Assembly: GCA_005502805.1 (NCBI GenBank)
Contig: SCMY01000003.1
Span: 248,001-312,000 of the forward strand
Direction of reading: 5' to 3'
DNA length: 64,000 bases
Source: Rhizobiales bacterium 2SD
GTDB taxonomy: Bacteria; Pseudomonadota; Alphaproteobacteria; Rhizobiales; Beijerinckiaceae
The number at the start of each line of letters is the position of its first letter. Position 1 is the first letter of the stretch. Below are positions 1 to 8,996 of the stretch, in pieces. The translations under genes were made by a program, and so were the position numbers. The notes beneath the pieces were generated by a model. The model was not told the DNA's origin. It did no database searches and saw nothing but the letters and a program-made list of their open reading frames with translations.

Positions 1-1298
1 AGGGCGACGAGCGCCTTGATCGTCTCGGCGACCGACAGGTTCTTGCGGATCATGTCGTGCAGGATCGTCACCGAGCGGGCGTCGTATTCCGGGTACCACT
101 GCTCCTTGAAGGCGCCGCTGACCTTGCCCTTGTCATACTGGGCCCGCAGCGTCGGCAGGTCGACCCAGTTGGCATAGGAGGCGACGACGGCCGGCTCCTT
201 GTAGAGATCGGGATAGACGTTATCGAGGCCCGAGCCGATCGCCCATTGCTGCTGCACATACCAGTTCTTGTGCAGGTTGCCGCCGACGAACTGCATCAGC
301 TTCCAGGCGCTCTCGAGCGAAGTGGTGTTGGCGTTGAGCACGTAGGAATCGGTCCACATATACGTGCTGCCGACCTTGCCCGGATAAGGCGTCATCTTCG
401 CCTTCTTCGGCGCGAGCAACGATTCCTTGGTGTCGCTGGCGATCGTCTGCAGATAGTTCGAGATGTTGCTGTGATAGGCGTAGCGCCCGGTGAACATCAT
501 CCGGTGCACGTCGGTCGAGGACGGCTTGGTGAAGATCTCGGGCGTGACCAGGCCGAGCGCATAGACTTTCTTCCAGCGCTCCAGCACCTGCGCCACCGCC
601 GGGTCCTGGTCGATCACCAGTCTGTTCTTGGCGTCGAAGACGGTCGCGCCCTCGGCGAAGCAGTCGGTCAGGAACTGCGGCGTCGTGCCGGTGATCGTCG
701 GGTTCCAGTTCGGCAGATAGGGGTACTCGGCGATCTTGTCCTTCTTCAGCTTGACGCATTGCTCGATCAGCTCGTCGAAGCTTGCAGCCGGCTTGTCGAA
801 GCCGCCCTGCTGCAGCATCGGCTCGTTGTGCATCAGGATGTAGAGATTGACGAAATAGGGCAGCGCGATGAGCTTGCCCTCCCGGTTGAGCAGGCTTTCG
901 AGATTGGCCGGCATCATCGCCTTCTTGAGCTCGTCGACGCCCGGCAGGTCGTCGAGCGTGCGGATCATGCCAGTCTGCGCCCAGCGCTCGCGGAAGGTGT
1001 GGAAGCAGTACATCACGTCGACGATGTCGCCGGCGAAGGCACGTTGCTCCAGCGTCTGGTGGTATTGCGGCCAGGGCAGCGTCGAGTAGCTGACCTTCTC
1101 GCCATAGCTCTTGTTGTAGAAGTCGACATAGCCCTGGACCATGTCCGGCCGGAAGGTCCAGCCGACGAAGTTGATCGGCGCTGCCGCCTGTGCGGCGCCG
1201 AAGCGGCCGGCCCCTGACAAGGTCGCCACTGAGGCGGCGCCTGCTCCCGCCATGAGCTGCCGCCGGTTGATCGAACCCGTCCTGCTGAGCGTCTCCAT
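1..1298 (-). CDS. ABC transporter substrate-binding protein, family 1 (partial at window edge)
   Basis: Periplasmic solute-binding protein of the MalE/UgpB-like family, expected to deliver a sugar, polyol or similar small solute to an ABC importer whose permease genes would lie to the left of the window. The N-terminus carries a twin-arginine signal (INRRQLMAGAGAASVATLSG) followed by an Ala-rich cleavage region. The body has family features such as FVGWTFRPDM and LPYFVNLYILMHNEP. About 432 codons are visible, with no stop before base 1, so the 3' end is missing. The ATG at 1298 was chosen because it puts the Tat motif about 12 residues from the start. It is divergent from the formamidase-like gene. 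The substrate cannot be told from sequence. Confidence 0.85.
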   Translation of the reverse strand, partial: METLSRTGSINRRQLMAGAGAASVATLSGAGRFGAAQAAAPINFVGWTFRPDMVQGYVDFYNKSYGEKVSYSTLPWPQYHQTLEQRAFAGDIVDVMYCFHTFRERWAQTGMIRTLDDLPGVDELKKAMMPANLESLLNREGKLIALPYFVNLYILMHNEPMLQQGGFDKPAASFDELIEQCVKLKKDKIAEYPYLPNWNPTITGTTPQFLTDCFAEGATVFDAKNRLVIDQDPAVAQVLERWKKVYALGLVTPEIFTKPSSTDVHRMMFTGRYAYHSNISNYLQTIASDTKESLLAPKKAKMTPYPGKVGSTYMWTDSYVLNANTTSLESAWKLMQFVGGNLHKNWYVQQQWAIGSGLDNVYPDLYKEPAVVASYANWVDLPTLRAQYDKGKVSGAFKEQWYPEYDARSVTILHDMIRKNLSVAETIKALVA

Positions 1299-1540
1299 GT
1301 CGTCCTCCCCGGACCAGCGTTGATCGCCGTTACCGCGACATTAGCGACCTGATTGTGCTCATTCAACAGAAATCTCGTTATTATATTGCGCTTTATGCAA
1401 AATCATGAAACCAATCAGGCGTTTTCGGCGAGCAAGCCGCCGCGTCATGGCGGATTCGGTCAGTTCGGGCATGCGCCGGTCGCGCTGGCGGAGCCCGGGA
1501 GGGCCGGGCAGATTGCCGCCACGGGGAGTGAAGGCCTGCG
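1299..1540. promoter_or_regulatory. Divergent intergenic region between binding protein and DMFase-like gene
   Basis: This 242-bp gap holds the start regions of two divergent genes. The part around 1350-1410 is clearly more AT-rich than its surroundings (runs such as CTCGTTATTATATTGCG), which suits overlapping promoters or an Lrp-type binding region, given the Lrp/AsnC gene downstream at 4276. No exact -35/-10 pair stands out. GGGGAGTGAAGG just before 1541 is the likely ribosome binding site of the plus-strand gene. Confidence 0.4.
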
Positions 1541-4120
1541 ATGTACGAGATCGATCCCTCGCGCCTGGACCTGGCGCATGAGTTCCGGCGCCGTCCGCTC
1601 GGCCATCACAGCCCCGAACTCCAGGCGGTGCTCGACCGCATGCGCAGCGCCCCGATCGAGGGCAAGCACTGCCTGATCGTCGAGACGCCGCGGGCGCGCT
1701 GGCTGCTGGCGCGGATGACCGGCAATCCCTTGCGGCCTGTCCCGGTGCCCGGCGTCGTCTTCACCGACCTCGCCAAGGCCGAATGGACGGTCTTCAAGCT
1801 GCGCTGGCACGCCATGACCGGCCACGATCTCGCGACTGCCCTGGGCGAGCTCGCCATTCCGGAGCCGTCGGCCGATGGACCGCCGCTCGTCGTGCCCGAT
1901 CCGGCCAAAGCCATCCTCGCCTATGCCGACCGGATCAGCGCCGCGCCCGGAGACAGCATCGCCTTCAAGGTGAGCACGCCGGGGATCGCTGGCTATCGCG
2001 CCGATATCGTCCGCCTGCGCGCGCCGCAGACCGGCCGGGGCGGGGAGGGTTATCGCGAGACGGAGTTCGCCTCGCCTGCAAGCGGCGATTACCCGGGCGG
2101 TGAGCAGGCGCTGCGGCTCGGCTCCTACATTGAATTGCCGGCGCTGCCCGTGGCGCTGGAGAGCTTCAGCCTGCAGGTCCTCGCCTGGCCCACCCTGATC
2201 GGTAAGCAGCCGCGGGCACTGCTCGGCGCCTGGTCGCAGCGCTCGAAGCGCGGCTTTGGCCTCTATCTCGATGAAAGTGGCGCGCTGGCGCTGCGGCTTG
2301 GCGACGGCGCCGAGGTCGTCGATGTCTCCACTGGGATTGCCGTGGCGGAGCGGCGCTGGCATCTGTTCTCGGCGAGCTTCGACGCCGCCTCGCGCCGGGT
2401 CGAGCTGTCACAGCGGCCGCTGGAGGACCACAGCGTCCATACCGGCCGGGCAGTTTCAGTCACGCGCGACGTCGGGATCCTGCCGGCGGCGTCGGATACG
2501 CCGCTGATGATCGCGGCCTGGTCGGCTGCGAGCATCGACGGCCTGGCGCCCGGCGCGCATTACAATGGCAAGCTGGAGGCGCCGCGCCTGTTCGCGAGAG
2601 CACTGCCGCGGGAGCAGCTCGACCAGCCGGTCACAGCGGAACTGGCTGATGGAGCGCTGGTTGCCGCCTGGGATTTCTCGCGGGAGATCGGCTCCGACCG
2701 CATCATCGATCGTGGGCCGCGCCAACTCCATGGCAGGACGGTCAACCTGCCGACCCGTGCCGTGACCGGGCACAATTGGGACGCCGCCGAGATGGATTGG
2801 AAGCGGGCGCCGCAGCAATATGGCGCGATCCATTTCCACGATGACGATATCGACGATGCCCGCTGGCAGACGAGCTTCATCTTCACCGTGCCCGATGACT
2901 GCAAGAGCGGCATCTATGCCGCCCGCCTGCGCGGCGAGGGCGCCGAGACGCATGTCCCCTTCTTCGTCCGCCCGCCGCGCGGACAGCGCACCGCCAAGGT
3001 CGCCTATCTCGCGCCGACCGCGACCTACACGATCTACGCCAACAACAAGGCGCGCTTCCTCGCCTCGGGCACGGAGATGCTGCGCGGACACCTGCTCGAT
3101 TTCGACGTCACCGACATGCAGCTGCTGCACCATCCGATCGGCCTGTCGACCTATTGCGTCCACAATGACGGCAGCGGCGTCTGCTACGGCACGCGCCTGC
3201 GCCCGATGACCAATTTCCGGCCGAAGGGACGGCTCTGGAATTTTTCCAGCGATCTCTTCGTCATCGACTGGCTGGAAGCGATCGGCTGCGGTTACGACGT
3301 TGTCACCGACGACGATCTGCATCGCGAGGGCGCGAGCCTGCTCGATGGCTACCAGGCCGTGCTGACCGGCTCGCATCCGGAATATGTCTCGCTGGAGATG
3401 ATGAACGCGCTGGAGGGCTATCTGAAGGGCGGCGGTCGCCTGATGTATCTCGGCGGCAACGGCTTCTACTGGCGCGTCGCCTATCACCCGCAGTCCGACG
3501 GGATCATCGAGGTGCGCCGGGCCGAGGACGGCACCCGCGCCTGGCACGCGGCGCCCGGCGAATACTATATGAGCTTCACCGGCGAATATGGCGGGCTCTG
3601 GAGCCGCCAGGGCCGCTCGCCGAACACGCTCGCCGGCGTCGGCTTCATTGCCCAGGGCTTCGACGCCTCGTCCTATTATCGCCGCCGCCCCGAGAGCCGC
3701 GATCCGCGGGCCGCCTTCATCTTCACCGGTATCGAGGACGAGATCCTCGGCGATTTCGGCCATCTCGGCGGCGGCGCCGCCGGCGACGAGATCGACGCCT
3801 GCGATGTCAGCGCCGGCTCGCCGCCGCATACGCTGGTCCTGGCTTCGTCCGAGAACCACACCAATGCCTTCCATATGGCCAATGACGCGGTCCTCGTCCC
3901 AAACGGGGCGACCAATGCGCTGCAGAGCGCCCGCGTCCGGGCCGACATGGTGTTCTTCGAATGCCCGTCGGGCGGCGCCGTGTTCTCGACCGGCTCGATC
4001 GCCTATGTCGGCAGCCTCGCGCATCATGGCTATGACAACAACATCTCGCGGCTGACCCGCAACGTGCTGGAGCGCTTCCTCGATCCGGCCCCGTTCACCA
4101 TGCCCGGCAAAGGCGGGTGA
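1541..4120 (+). CDS. N,N-dimethylformamidase-like enzyme, alpha-like and beta domains fused
   Basis: Related to N,N-dimethylformamidase, which hydrolyses dimethylformamide to dimethylamine and formate using a mononuclear iron. Residues about 25-110 resemble the small alpha subunit (HHSPELQAVLDRM, PIEGKHCLIVE), and residues about 125-855 match the large beta subunit, including a LamG-like lectin region and the C-terminal catalytic region. The iron-site motifs of the family (two Tyr and one Glu) appear intact: Y496 in TATYTIYANN, Y538 in GLSTY, and E614 in GSHPEY. At 859 aa it is close to the sum of the two usual subunits (about 132 plus 762 aa). The amide substrate could differ from DMF. The ATG at 1541 follows GGGGAG. 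Confidence 0.85.
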   Translation: MYEIDPSRLDLAHEFRRRPLGHHSPELQAVLDRMRSAPIEGKHCLIVETPRARWLLARMTGNPLRPVPVPGVVFTDLAKAEWTVFKLRWHAMTGHDLATALGELAIPEPSADGPPLVVPDPAKAILAYADRISAAPGDSIAFKVSTPGIAGYRADIVRLRAPQTGRGGEGYRETEFASPASGDYPGGEQALRLGSYIELPALPVALESFSLQVLAWPTLIGKQPRALLGAWSQRSKRGFGLYLDESGALALRLGDGAEVVDVSTGIAVAERRWHLFSASFDAASRRVELSQRPLEDHSVHTGRAVSVTRDVGILPAASDTPLMIAAWSAASIDGLAPGAHYNGKLEAPRLFARALPREQLDQPVTAELADGALVAAWDFSREIGSDRIIDRGPRQLHGRTVNLPTRAVTGHNWDAAEMDWKRAPQQYGAIHFHDDDIDDARWQTSFIFTVPDDCKSGIYAARLRGEGAETHVPFFVRPPRGQRTAKVAYLAPTATYTIYANNKARFLASGTEMLRGHLLDFDVTDMQLLHHPIGLSTYCVHNDGSGVCYGTRLRPMTNFRPKGRLWNFSSDLFVIDWLEAIGCGYDVVTDDDLHREGASLLDGYQAVLTGSHPEYVSLEMMNALEGYLKGGGRLMYLGGNGFYWRVAYHPQSDGIIEVRRAEDGTRAWHAAPGEYYMSFTGEYGGLWSRQGRSPNTLAGVGFIAQGFDASSYYRRRPESRDPRAAFIFTGIEDEILGDFGHLGGGAAGDEIDACDVSAGSPPHTLVLASSENHTNAFHMANDAVLVPNGATNALQSARVRADMVFFECPSGGAVFSTGSIAYVGSLAHHGYDNNISRLTRNVLERFLDPAPFTMPGKGG

Positions 4121-4275
4121 GGGGATTGCGCAATTCCGTCTGAGCTCGGCGCAATCCCGGCGTTTCCGCAGTTCGAGGCGGTCAATTCGGCTCCTTTCGG
4201 CAGCGCAGCAATTGCGGCTCGCGCGGCCGCCTCCTATGGTTTTACGATTCGAAGGCGCAATTGCAGGAGAAGCAG

Positions 4276-4812
4276 GTGGCGACTCTGGACGAAATCGATG
4301 TCGGCATCATCAATCTCCTGCATAGGGATGCCCGCGCGCCCGCCAAGTCCATCGCCGAAGCGCTCGAAATCCCTGAATCGACCATCCGCAACCGCATGGC
4401 GCGGCTGGTCGAGTCCGGCGTGATCGAGTTCGTCGCCCTCTCCAATCCGCTCCATCTCGGCCATTCGGTCTGGGTGATGATGGAGATCGAGGTCGAGACG
4501 CGCCGGATCAGGCAGGCGGCGCGCGAATTGTCGGCGATCCCGGAGATGTATTTCGTCTACATCACCACCGGCGGCTTCGACATCTTCGCGGGCGCGACCT
4601 TCTCCGACAACACCGAGCTCGTTGACTTCGTCACCAACCGGCTGTCGCAGGTCGAGGGCATCGTGCGCGTCAACACCCGCACTATCCTCGAGGTCCACAA
4701 GCGGGCCTTCAAGTTCATGCCGAAGCCCTCGGTGATGCGCCCGAGCCGGTCTCCGCGCGAGCAGGCTGTGAAGGCCGAGCTGGCGCCGAAGAAGAGCGGC
4801 AAGGCGCGTTGA
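4276..4812 (+). CDS. Lrp/AsnC family transcriptional regulator
   Basis: Feast/famine-type DNA-binding regulator. It has an N-terminal winged helix-turn-helix (DEIDVGIINLLHRDARAPAKS, then IPESTIRNRMARLVESGVI) and a C-terminal RAM/ligand-binding domain (VWVMMEIEV, MYFVYITTGGFDIFAG). I chose GTG at 4276 because AGGAG sits at 4265-4269, 6 nt upstream. An in-frame TTG at 4261 would add five residues and place the Shine-Dalgarno inside the gene. The protein is 178 aa, and the tail after the RAM domain is basic and probably disordered. It follows the DMFase-like gene on the same strand after 155 bp and meets meaB end to end, so it may regulate the formamidase or its neighbours. Confidence 0.88.
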   Translation: MATLDEIDVGIINLLHRDARAPAKSIAEALEIPESTIRNRMARLVESGVIEFVALSNPLHLGHSVWVMMEIEVETRRIRQAARELSAIPEMYFVYITTGGFDIFAGATFSDNTELVDFVTNRLSQVEGIVRVNTRTILEVHKRAFKFMPKPSVMRPSRSPREQAVKAELAPKKSGKAR

Positions 4813-5862
4813 TCAGCGCGAGCCGCGCCTGATCAGCTCGGCTACCGCTTCGGCCGGGCTCGTCGCGCTGGCGAGGACGCGTTCGATGCTGCCGGCGAGG
4901 TCTTCCGCGGCCTGTCCGGCATTCTGCTGATAAGGCGCGATCAGCGCGGCGCTCAGGGTCCGCAGCATCTGCGCGCGGATGCGACTGCGCCGGCGCTGCG
5001 CCGGTCGTCCGCTTTCGCTGCACCAGCCGAGGAAGGCGTCGACCGCCCCAGCGAGGTCGGGAACGCCGTCGCCGCTGCGGGCGCTGACCAATTGAACGGG
5101 AGGACGCCAGAGCGTGCTGTCACTAGCCGGATCGCCATGGCGGCGCAGCACGGCGAGGCGGCCGGGCGAGGAGGCCGGCTGCGCGGTTATCAGGCCAGCG
5201 GTTGTTTTGTTGACGCCTGGCGTGCCGGCATAGGCGACGCCGATCGCGCCGTTGATCTCGGCGACGGTCGCCTTGGCGCCGGGCAGGTCGCCCTTGTTCA
5301 CCGCGTAGACGTCGCCGACCTCCATCAGGCCGGCCTTGGCCGCCTGGATATCGTCGCCCAGCCCCGGCACGAAGACGACCAGCGTGCAGTCGGCGGCATC
5401 CGCCACGGCGATGTCGGCCTGGCCGGCGCCGACCGTCTCGATCACGACGCGGTCGAACTCGGCTTCGTCGAGCAGTGCGACGATGTCGCAGACCGCGGCG
5501 CTGAGGCCGCCGCCTTCGCCGCGCGCCGAAATACTGCGCAGATAGACGCTGGGTAAATCGGAGCTGCGGTCCATCCGGACGCGATCGCCGAGCACGGCGC
5601 CGCCCGAAAAGGGGCTGGACGGATCGACCGCCAGCACGGCGACGCGCTCCCCGGTCCCGGCCCAATGGGCGGTCAGTGCATCGACAAGCGTCGACTTGCC
5701 GGCTCCCGGCGGACCGGTCACGCCGATCACTTCGGCCTTTGCCGGCGCCCGATAGGCGCCCGAGAGGATCTCCTCATAGCCGTCAGCGCGATCCTCGACC
5801 GTGCTGATCGCGCGCGACAGCCGGCGGACCGTCCGGCCGTCGAGCGCTCCTGCGCCGCTCAT
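4813..5862 (-). CDS. meaB: MeaB/ArgK-type GTPase chaperone of a B12-dependent acyl-CoA mutase
   Basis: G3E-family P-loop GTPase that loads and protects adenosylcobalamin in methylmalonyl-CoA-type mutases. It has Walker A GPPGAGKST (residues 50-58), a Mg/switch region rich in DPSS and RVRMD, ETVGAGQAD (typical of MeaB), and NKGD as the guanine-specificity motif (N/TKxD). Its length of 349 aa is normal. The start ATG overlaps the thiolase stop by 4 bp (ATGA), so it is translationally coupled as the last gene of the mutase operon. That position supports a role as the dedicated chaperone of the mutase at 8585-10742. Confidence 0.93.
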   Translation of the reverse strand: MSGAGALDGRTVRRLSRAISTVEDRADGYEEILSGAYRAPAKAEVIGVTGPPGAGKSTLVDALTAHWAGTGERVAVLAVDPSSPFSGGAVLGDRVRMDRSSDLPSVYLRSISARGEGGGLSAAVCDIVALLDEAEFDRVVIETVGAGQADIAVADAADCTLVVFVPGLGDDIQAAKAGLMEVGDVYAVNKGDLPGAKATVAEINGAIGVAYAGTPGVNKTTAGLITAQPASSPGRLAVLRRHGDPASDSTLWRPPVQLVSARSGDGVPDLAGAVDAFLGWCSESGRPAQRRRSRIRAQMLRTLSAALIAPYQQNAGQAAEDLAGSIERVLASATSPAEAVAELIRRGSR

Positions 5863-7058
5863 GCACTGACCTCGATCAGCAGGGCGTCGCCCTGGCCATA
5901 GCCGCCGCAGATCGCGGCAGCTCCCCGCCCGCCGCCGCGCCGCGTCAGCCCGTTGACCAGCGTCATGGCGAGCCGCGCGCCGCTCGCCCCGAGCGGGTGG
6001 CCGAGCGCCACGGCGCCGCCATGCCGGTTGGTCTTGGCGCGCAGCTTCTCGGCAACCCCGACATCGCCGTCAGCGAGGCGCAAGGTGCTCACGAGCGGTG
6101 TCGCGGCGAAGGCTTCGTTGATCTCGATCAGGTCGAGGTCTGCGGTGGGGCGCTCGGCCTTGGCCAGCAGGCGGGAGATGCTGATCGCCGGCGTATAGGA
6201 GCCCGAGGTCGGGCCATCGGCGACTTGGCCGTAATGGGTGATCTCCGCCAGGATCGGCAGCCCGCGCGCCTCGGCGAGCCGGCGCGAGACCAGGAGCAGG
6301 AAGGCGGCGCCGTCATTGAGGCCGGGCGCGTTGCCGGCGGTGATAGTCTCGCTGTCATAGACCGTCCGCAGCGTCGCGAGTTTTTCACGGGAGCTGTCGC
6401 GGCGCGGGGACTCGTCGCTGGTGATGCGCTCGTTGCCGCTCTTGCCGGGCAGGTCGAGCGGAATGCGCTCCGCCTCGAAATAGCCGGAGGCTTCCGCTGC
6501 GAAATAGCGCTCATGGCTGCCCGCGGCCCAATCGTCTTGCGCGGCGCGGTCGATGCCATGTCCGAGCGCTTCGCGCGAGGTGTAGGCGGCGATCGCGGCG
6601 TTGACCGTCGGCGAGCGCAGCAGCAGCGGGTCCTCGGCGGTGACGGGGCCGAGCGGCTTGTCGCGCCGCCGCGGCCAGAGCAGCGGCGTCTGGCTGAGGT
6701 TGTCGACGCCGCCGCAGATCACTGCATCGGCGAAACCGAGGCGGATGTCGCGCCAGCCGAGGCCGATCGCGCTCATGCCCGAGCAGCAGGCACGGTCGAT
6801 GGCGAGCGACGGCGTTTCCTGCCGCAAACGTGATAGGAGGACCGCTTGCCGCGCAGGGGTGAAGGCCGCCGAGGCGATCATGCCGACGCCCATATAGAGC
6901 GCTTCGACCGCAGCAGGCTCGAGCTCGGTTCGGTCGAGCACCGCATCGATCGCGATGGCGGCGAGGCGGGGCGCGAAGACCTCGGCGAGGGCTCCGCCGA
7001 AGCGGCCAAACGGAGTGCGTGCGAAGGCGGTGACGATGACGTCGTTGCCGTCAGACAT
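5859..7058 (-). CDS. Thiolase (acetyl-CoA acyltransferase family)
   Basis: Thiolytic cleavage or Claisen condensation of 3-oxoacyl-CoA. The nucleophile Cys is C91 in DRACCSGM. The later catalytic motifs are also intact: NEAFA, GGAVALGHPLGASG with the base His, and ICGGYGQG with the second Cys. At 399 aa it is full length. Its start overlaps the stop of the acyl-CoA ligase by 8 bp, and meaB follows with a 4-bp overlap. In this operon it would release acetyl- or propionyl-CoA after the mutase has rearranged the carbon skeleton. No dehydrogenase or hydratase gene is in the operon, so intermediate steps must be encoded elsewhere. Confidence 0.92.
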   Translation of the reverse strand: MSDGNDVIVTAFARTPFGRFGGALAEVFAPRLAAIAIDAVLDRTELEPAAVEALYMGVGMIASAAFTPARQAVLLSRLRQETPSLAIDRACCSGMSAIGLGWRDIRLGFADAVICGGVDNLSQTPLLWPRRRDKPLGPVTAEDPLLLRSPTVNAAIAAYTSREALGHGIDRAAQDDWAAGSHERYFAAEASGYFEAERIPLDLPGKSGNERITSDESPRRDSSREKLATLRTVYDSETITAGNAPGLNDGAAFLLLVSRRLAEARGLPILAEITHYGQVADGPTSGSYTPAISISRLLAKAERPTADLDLIEINEAFAATPLVSTLRLADGDVGVAEKLRAKTNRHGGAVALGHPLGASGARLAMTLVNGLTRRGGGRGAAAICGGYGQGDALLIEVSA

Positions 7059-8592
7059 GATCGGGCTCCCGCTGTGGTTCGGCGAGGCGCTGGCGCAGCA
7101 GCTTCTTGTCGACCTTGCCGTTCGGGTTCTTCGGCAGGGCCTCCTCGATCAGGATGCGTTTCGGCGTCTTGAAGCCGAGGATCGCACGGCAGCCGGCGCG
7201 AACCTCTTCTGCCGAGAGCTCAGCGCCCGGCACCGGCGCGACGAAGGCGATGGCGACCTCGCCCCAGTCGGGATCGGGCAGGCCGAGCACCGCGGCCTCG
7301 GCGACATCGGCGAGGCTGGTCAGCACGGCCTCGACCTCCTGCGGGTAGATGTTGAAGCCGCCGCTGATCAGCATGTCCTTGCTGCGCCCGGTCAGCGTCA
7401 CCAGCCCGTCCTCGCTGATCCGGCAGAGATCGCCCGACCAGAGCCAGCCGTCGCGCAGGACCTTTGCCGTTTCCTCCGGCATGCCCCAATAGCCGCGCAT
7501 GACATGGTCGGCGCGCAAGGTCAGCTCGCCGATCTCGCCGGTGGGCACCGGACGGCCGTCGGGCGCGCGGGCGACGATCTCGACGAAGCTGTAGGGCCGG
7601 CCGATGCAGCCGATCCGGGGTGCGCCATCAGCATCGAAATGGTCTTCCGGCGGCAGGAAGACGCAGGTCATCATCGCTTCGGTCAGCCCGTAATTCTGGG
7701 TCAGAATCGGGCCGAAACGGAGGAGGGCCTTCTCCAGTGTGTTGCGCGGGATCGGCTCGGCGCCATAGCCGATGAAGCGCAGCGAGGAGGTGTCGATCCT
7801 GTCGATGCGCGGATGGTTGACGATGCGCGTCAGTACTGTCGGCACGCAGGTGAAGGCGGTGATGCCGAGCGCCGGGATCGCCTCGAGCAGGCCGTCTATG
7901 CCGGAGACGAGCACGCCGGTCGCGCCGCGCAGGAACCAGGGTGCGAAATAGGTGCCGCTGGCATGGGTGAGGGGGCCGATATGGGCGACGACGTCGTCGC
8001 CGCGCATATCGCGGTCGAGCAGCATGTTGCGGGTCACCGCCAGCCAATGGCGATGCTCCAGCATCACACCCTTCGGCCGACCTGAGCTGCCCGAAGTGTA
8101 GTTGATCGAGGCGAGATCGTCCGGCGCCGGCAGGCGCTCGGTCGGACCAGCCGCGGGCTGAAGCAGCTCGACGAAGCCGGGGCCGCCGCTGGCCGGGCCA
8201 CCATCGACCGGGCAGAGCCAAAGCGCTCCGCCGGCCGGCAGCAGGGCGGCGGTCTCGGCATCGTGGAAGACGGTCGCCGCGCCGCAATCGGCGAGGATGG
8301 CCGCAGCCTCGACGCTGGTCAGCCGCGCGTTGAGCGGCACGCGTACCAGCCCGGCGCGCTCGATCGCGCTCTGCAGCATCAGGTATTCCGGCCGGTTCGC
8401 CATGAAGAGCCCGACCCGTGCCCCGGTCGGCAGGTGCTGCGCGAGATGGCCGGCGAGGGTGGTGGCGATCGCGTCGAATTCGCGGAAGGTCCAGCGGCGT
8501 TCGCCGGCGATCAGCGCGATGCGGTCCGAAAAGCGCTGCGCCGCCCGGCGCATCAGCTCGGGGAGGGTCGGCGCTGCGAAAGGCTCAGTCAT
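7051..8592 (-). CDS. AMP-dependent acyl-CoA ligase
   Basis: ANL-superfamily enzyme that adenylates a carboxylic acid and transfers it to CoA. P-loop [12 protein letters not shown]5-like motif [22 protein letters not shown] and the C-terminal catalytic Lys region NPNGKVDKK are all present in the usual order. Length is 513 aa. It sits directly after the small mutase subunit (8-bp overlap), so the simplest reading is that it makes the acyl-CoA substrate of that mutase, as the ligase does in known 2-hydroxyisobutyrate gene clusters. The acid itself cannot be read from the sequence. Confidence 0.9.
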   Translation of the reverse strand: MTEPFAAPTLPELMRRAAQRFSDRIALIAGERRWTFREFDAIATTLAGHLAQHLPTGARVGLFMANRPEYLMLQSAIERAGLVRVPLNARLTSVEAAAILADCGAATVFHDAETAALLPAGGALWLCPVDGGPASGGPGFVELLQPAAGPTERLPAPDDLASINYTSGSSGRPKGVMLEHRHWLAVTRNMLLDRDMRGDDVVAHIGPLTHASGTYFAPWFLRGATGVLVSGIDGLLEAIPALGITAFTCVPTVLTRIVNHPRIDRIDTSSLRFIGYGAEPIPRNTLEKALLRFGPILTQNYGLTEAMMTCVFLPPEDHFDADGAPRIGCIGRPYSFVEIVARAPDGRPVPTGEIGELTLRADHVMRGYWGMPEETAKVLRDGWLWSGDLCRISEDGLVTLTGRSKDMLISGGFNIYPQEVEAVLTSLADVAEAAVLGLPDPDWGEVAIAFVAPVPGAELSAEEVRAGCRAILGFKTPKRILIEEALPKNPNGKVDKKLLRQRLAEPQREPDHV

Positions 8593-8992
8593 GGACAGTC
8601 TCGGCCATCAGATAATCGACGATCTCGGCGATCGCGGTGCCCGACAGGAAGACGCGTGAGACGCCCGCCTTGCTGAGCTCGGGAATGTCTTCCTGCGGGA
8701 TGATGCCGCCTGCCATGATGCGGATGTCTTCCGCTCCGTTCTCGTCGAGCAGGCGGCGCAGGCGCGGCAGCAGGGTCAGGTGGGCGCCGGAGAGGATGCT
8801 GATGCCGATCCAGTCGACGTCTTCCTCGACGGCGGCACGCGCGACCTGCTCGGGCGTGCGGCGCAGGCCGGTGTAGATCACCTCCATGCCGGCTTCGAGC
8901 AGTCCGCGGGCGACGACGCGGGCGCCGACATCGTGGCCGTCCAGGCCGACCTTCGCCATCAGGACGCGGATCTTGCGGTTCGACAGCGTCAT
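8585..8992 (-). CDS. Cobalamin-binding small subunit of an acyl-CoA mutase
   Basis: Stand-alone B12-binding domain of 135 aa, the size of the small subunits of isobutyryl-CoA and 2-hydroxyisobutyryl-CoA mutases. The base-off/His-on motif DxHxxG is present (D18, H20, G23 in GLDGHDVG), followed by [10 protein letters not shown] and [12 protein letters not shown], which line the nucleotide tail pocket. The ATG at 8992 was chosen because it lies 4 bp after the large-subunit stop (8997) and directly precedes the domain. A longer in-frame reading upstream runs through the large-subunit gene. It overlaps the ligase gene by 8 bp. Confidence 0.93.
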   Translation of the reverse strand: MTLSNRKIRVLMAKVGLDGHDVGARVVARGLLEAGMEVIYTGLRRTPEQVARAAVEEDVDWIGISILSGAHLTLLPRLRRLLDENGAEDIRIMAGGIIPQEDIPELSKAGVSRVFLSGTAIAEIVDYLMAETVHD

Positions 8993-8996
8993 CGGC

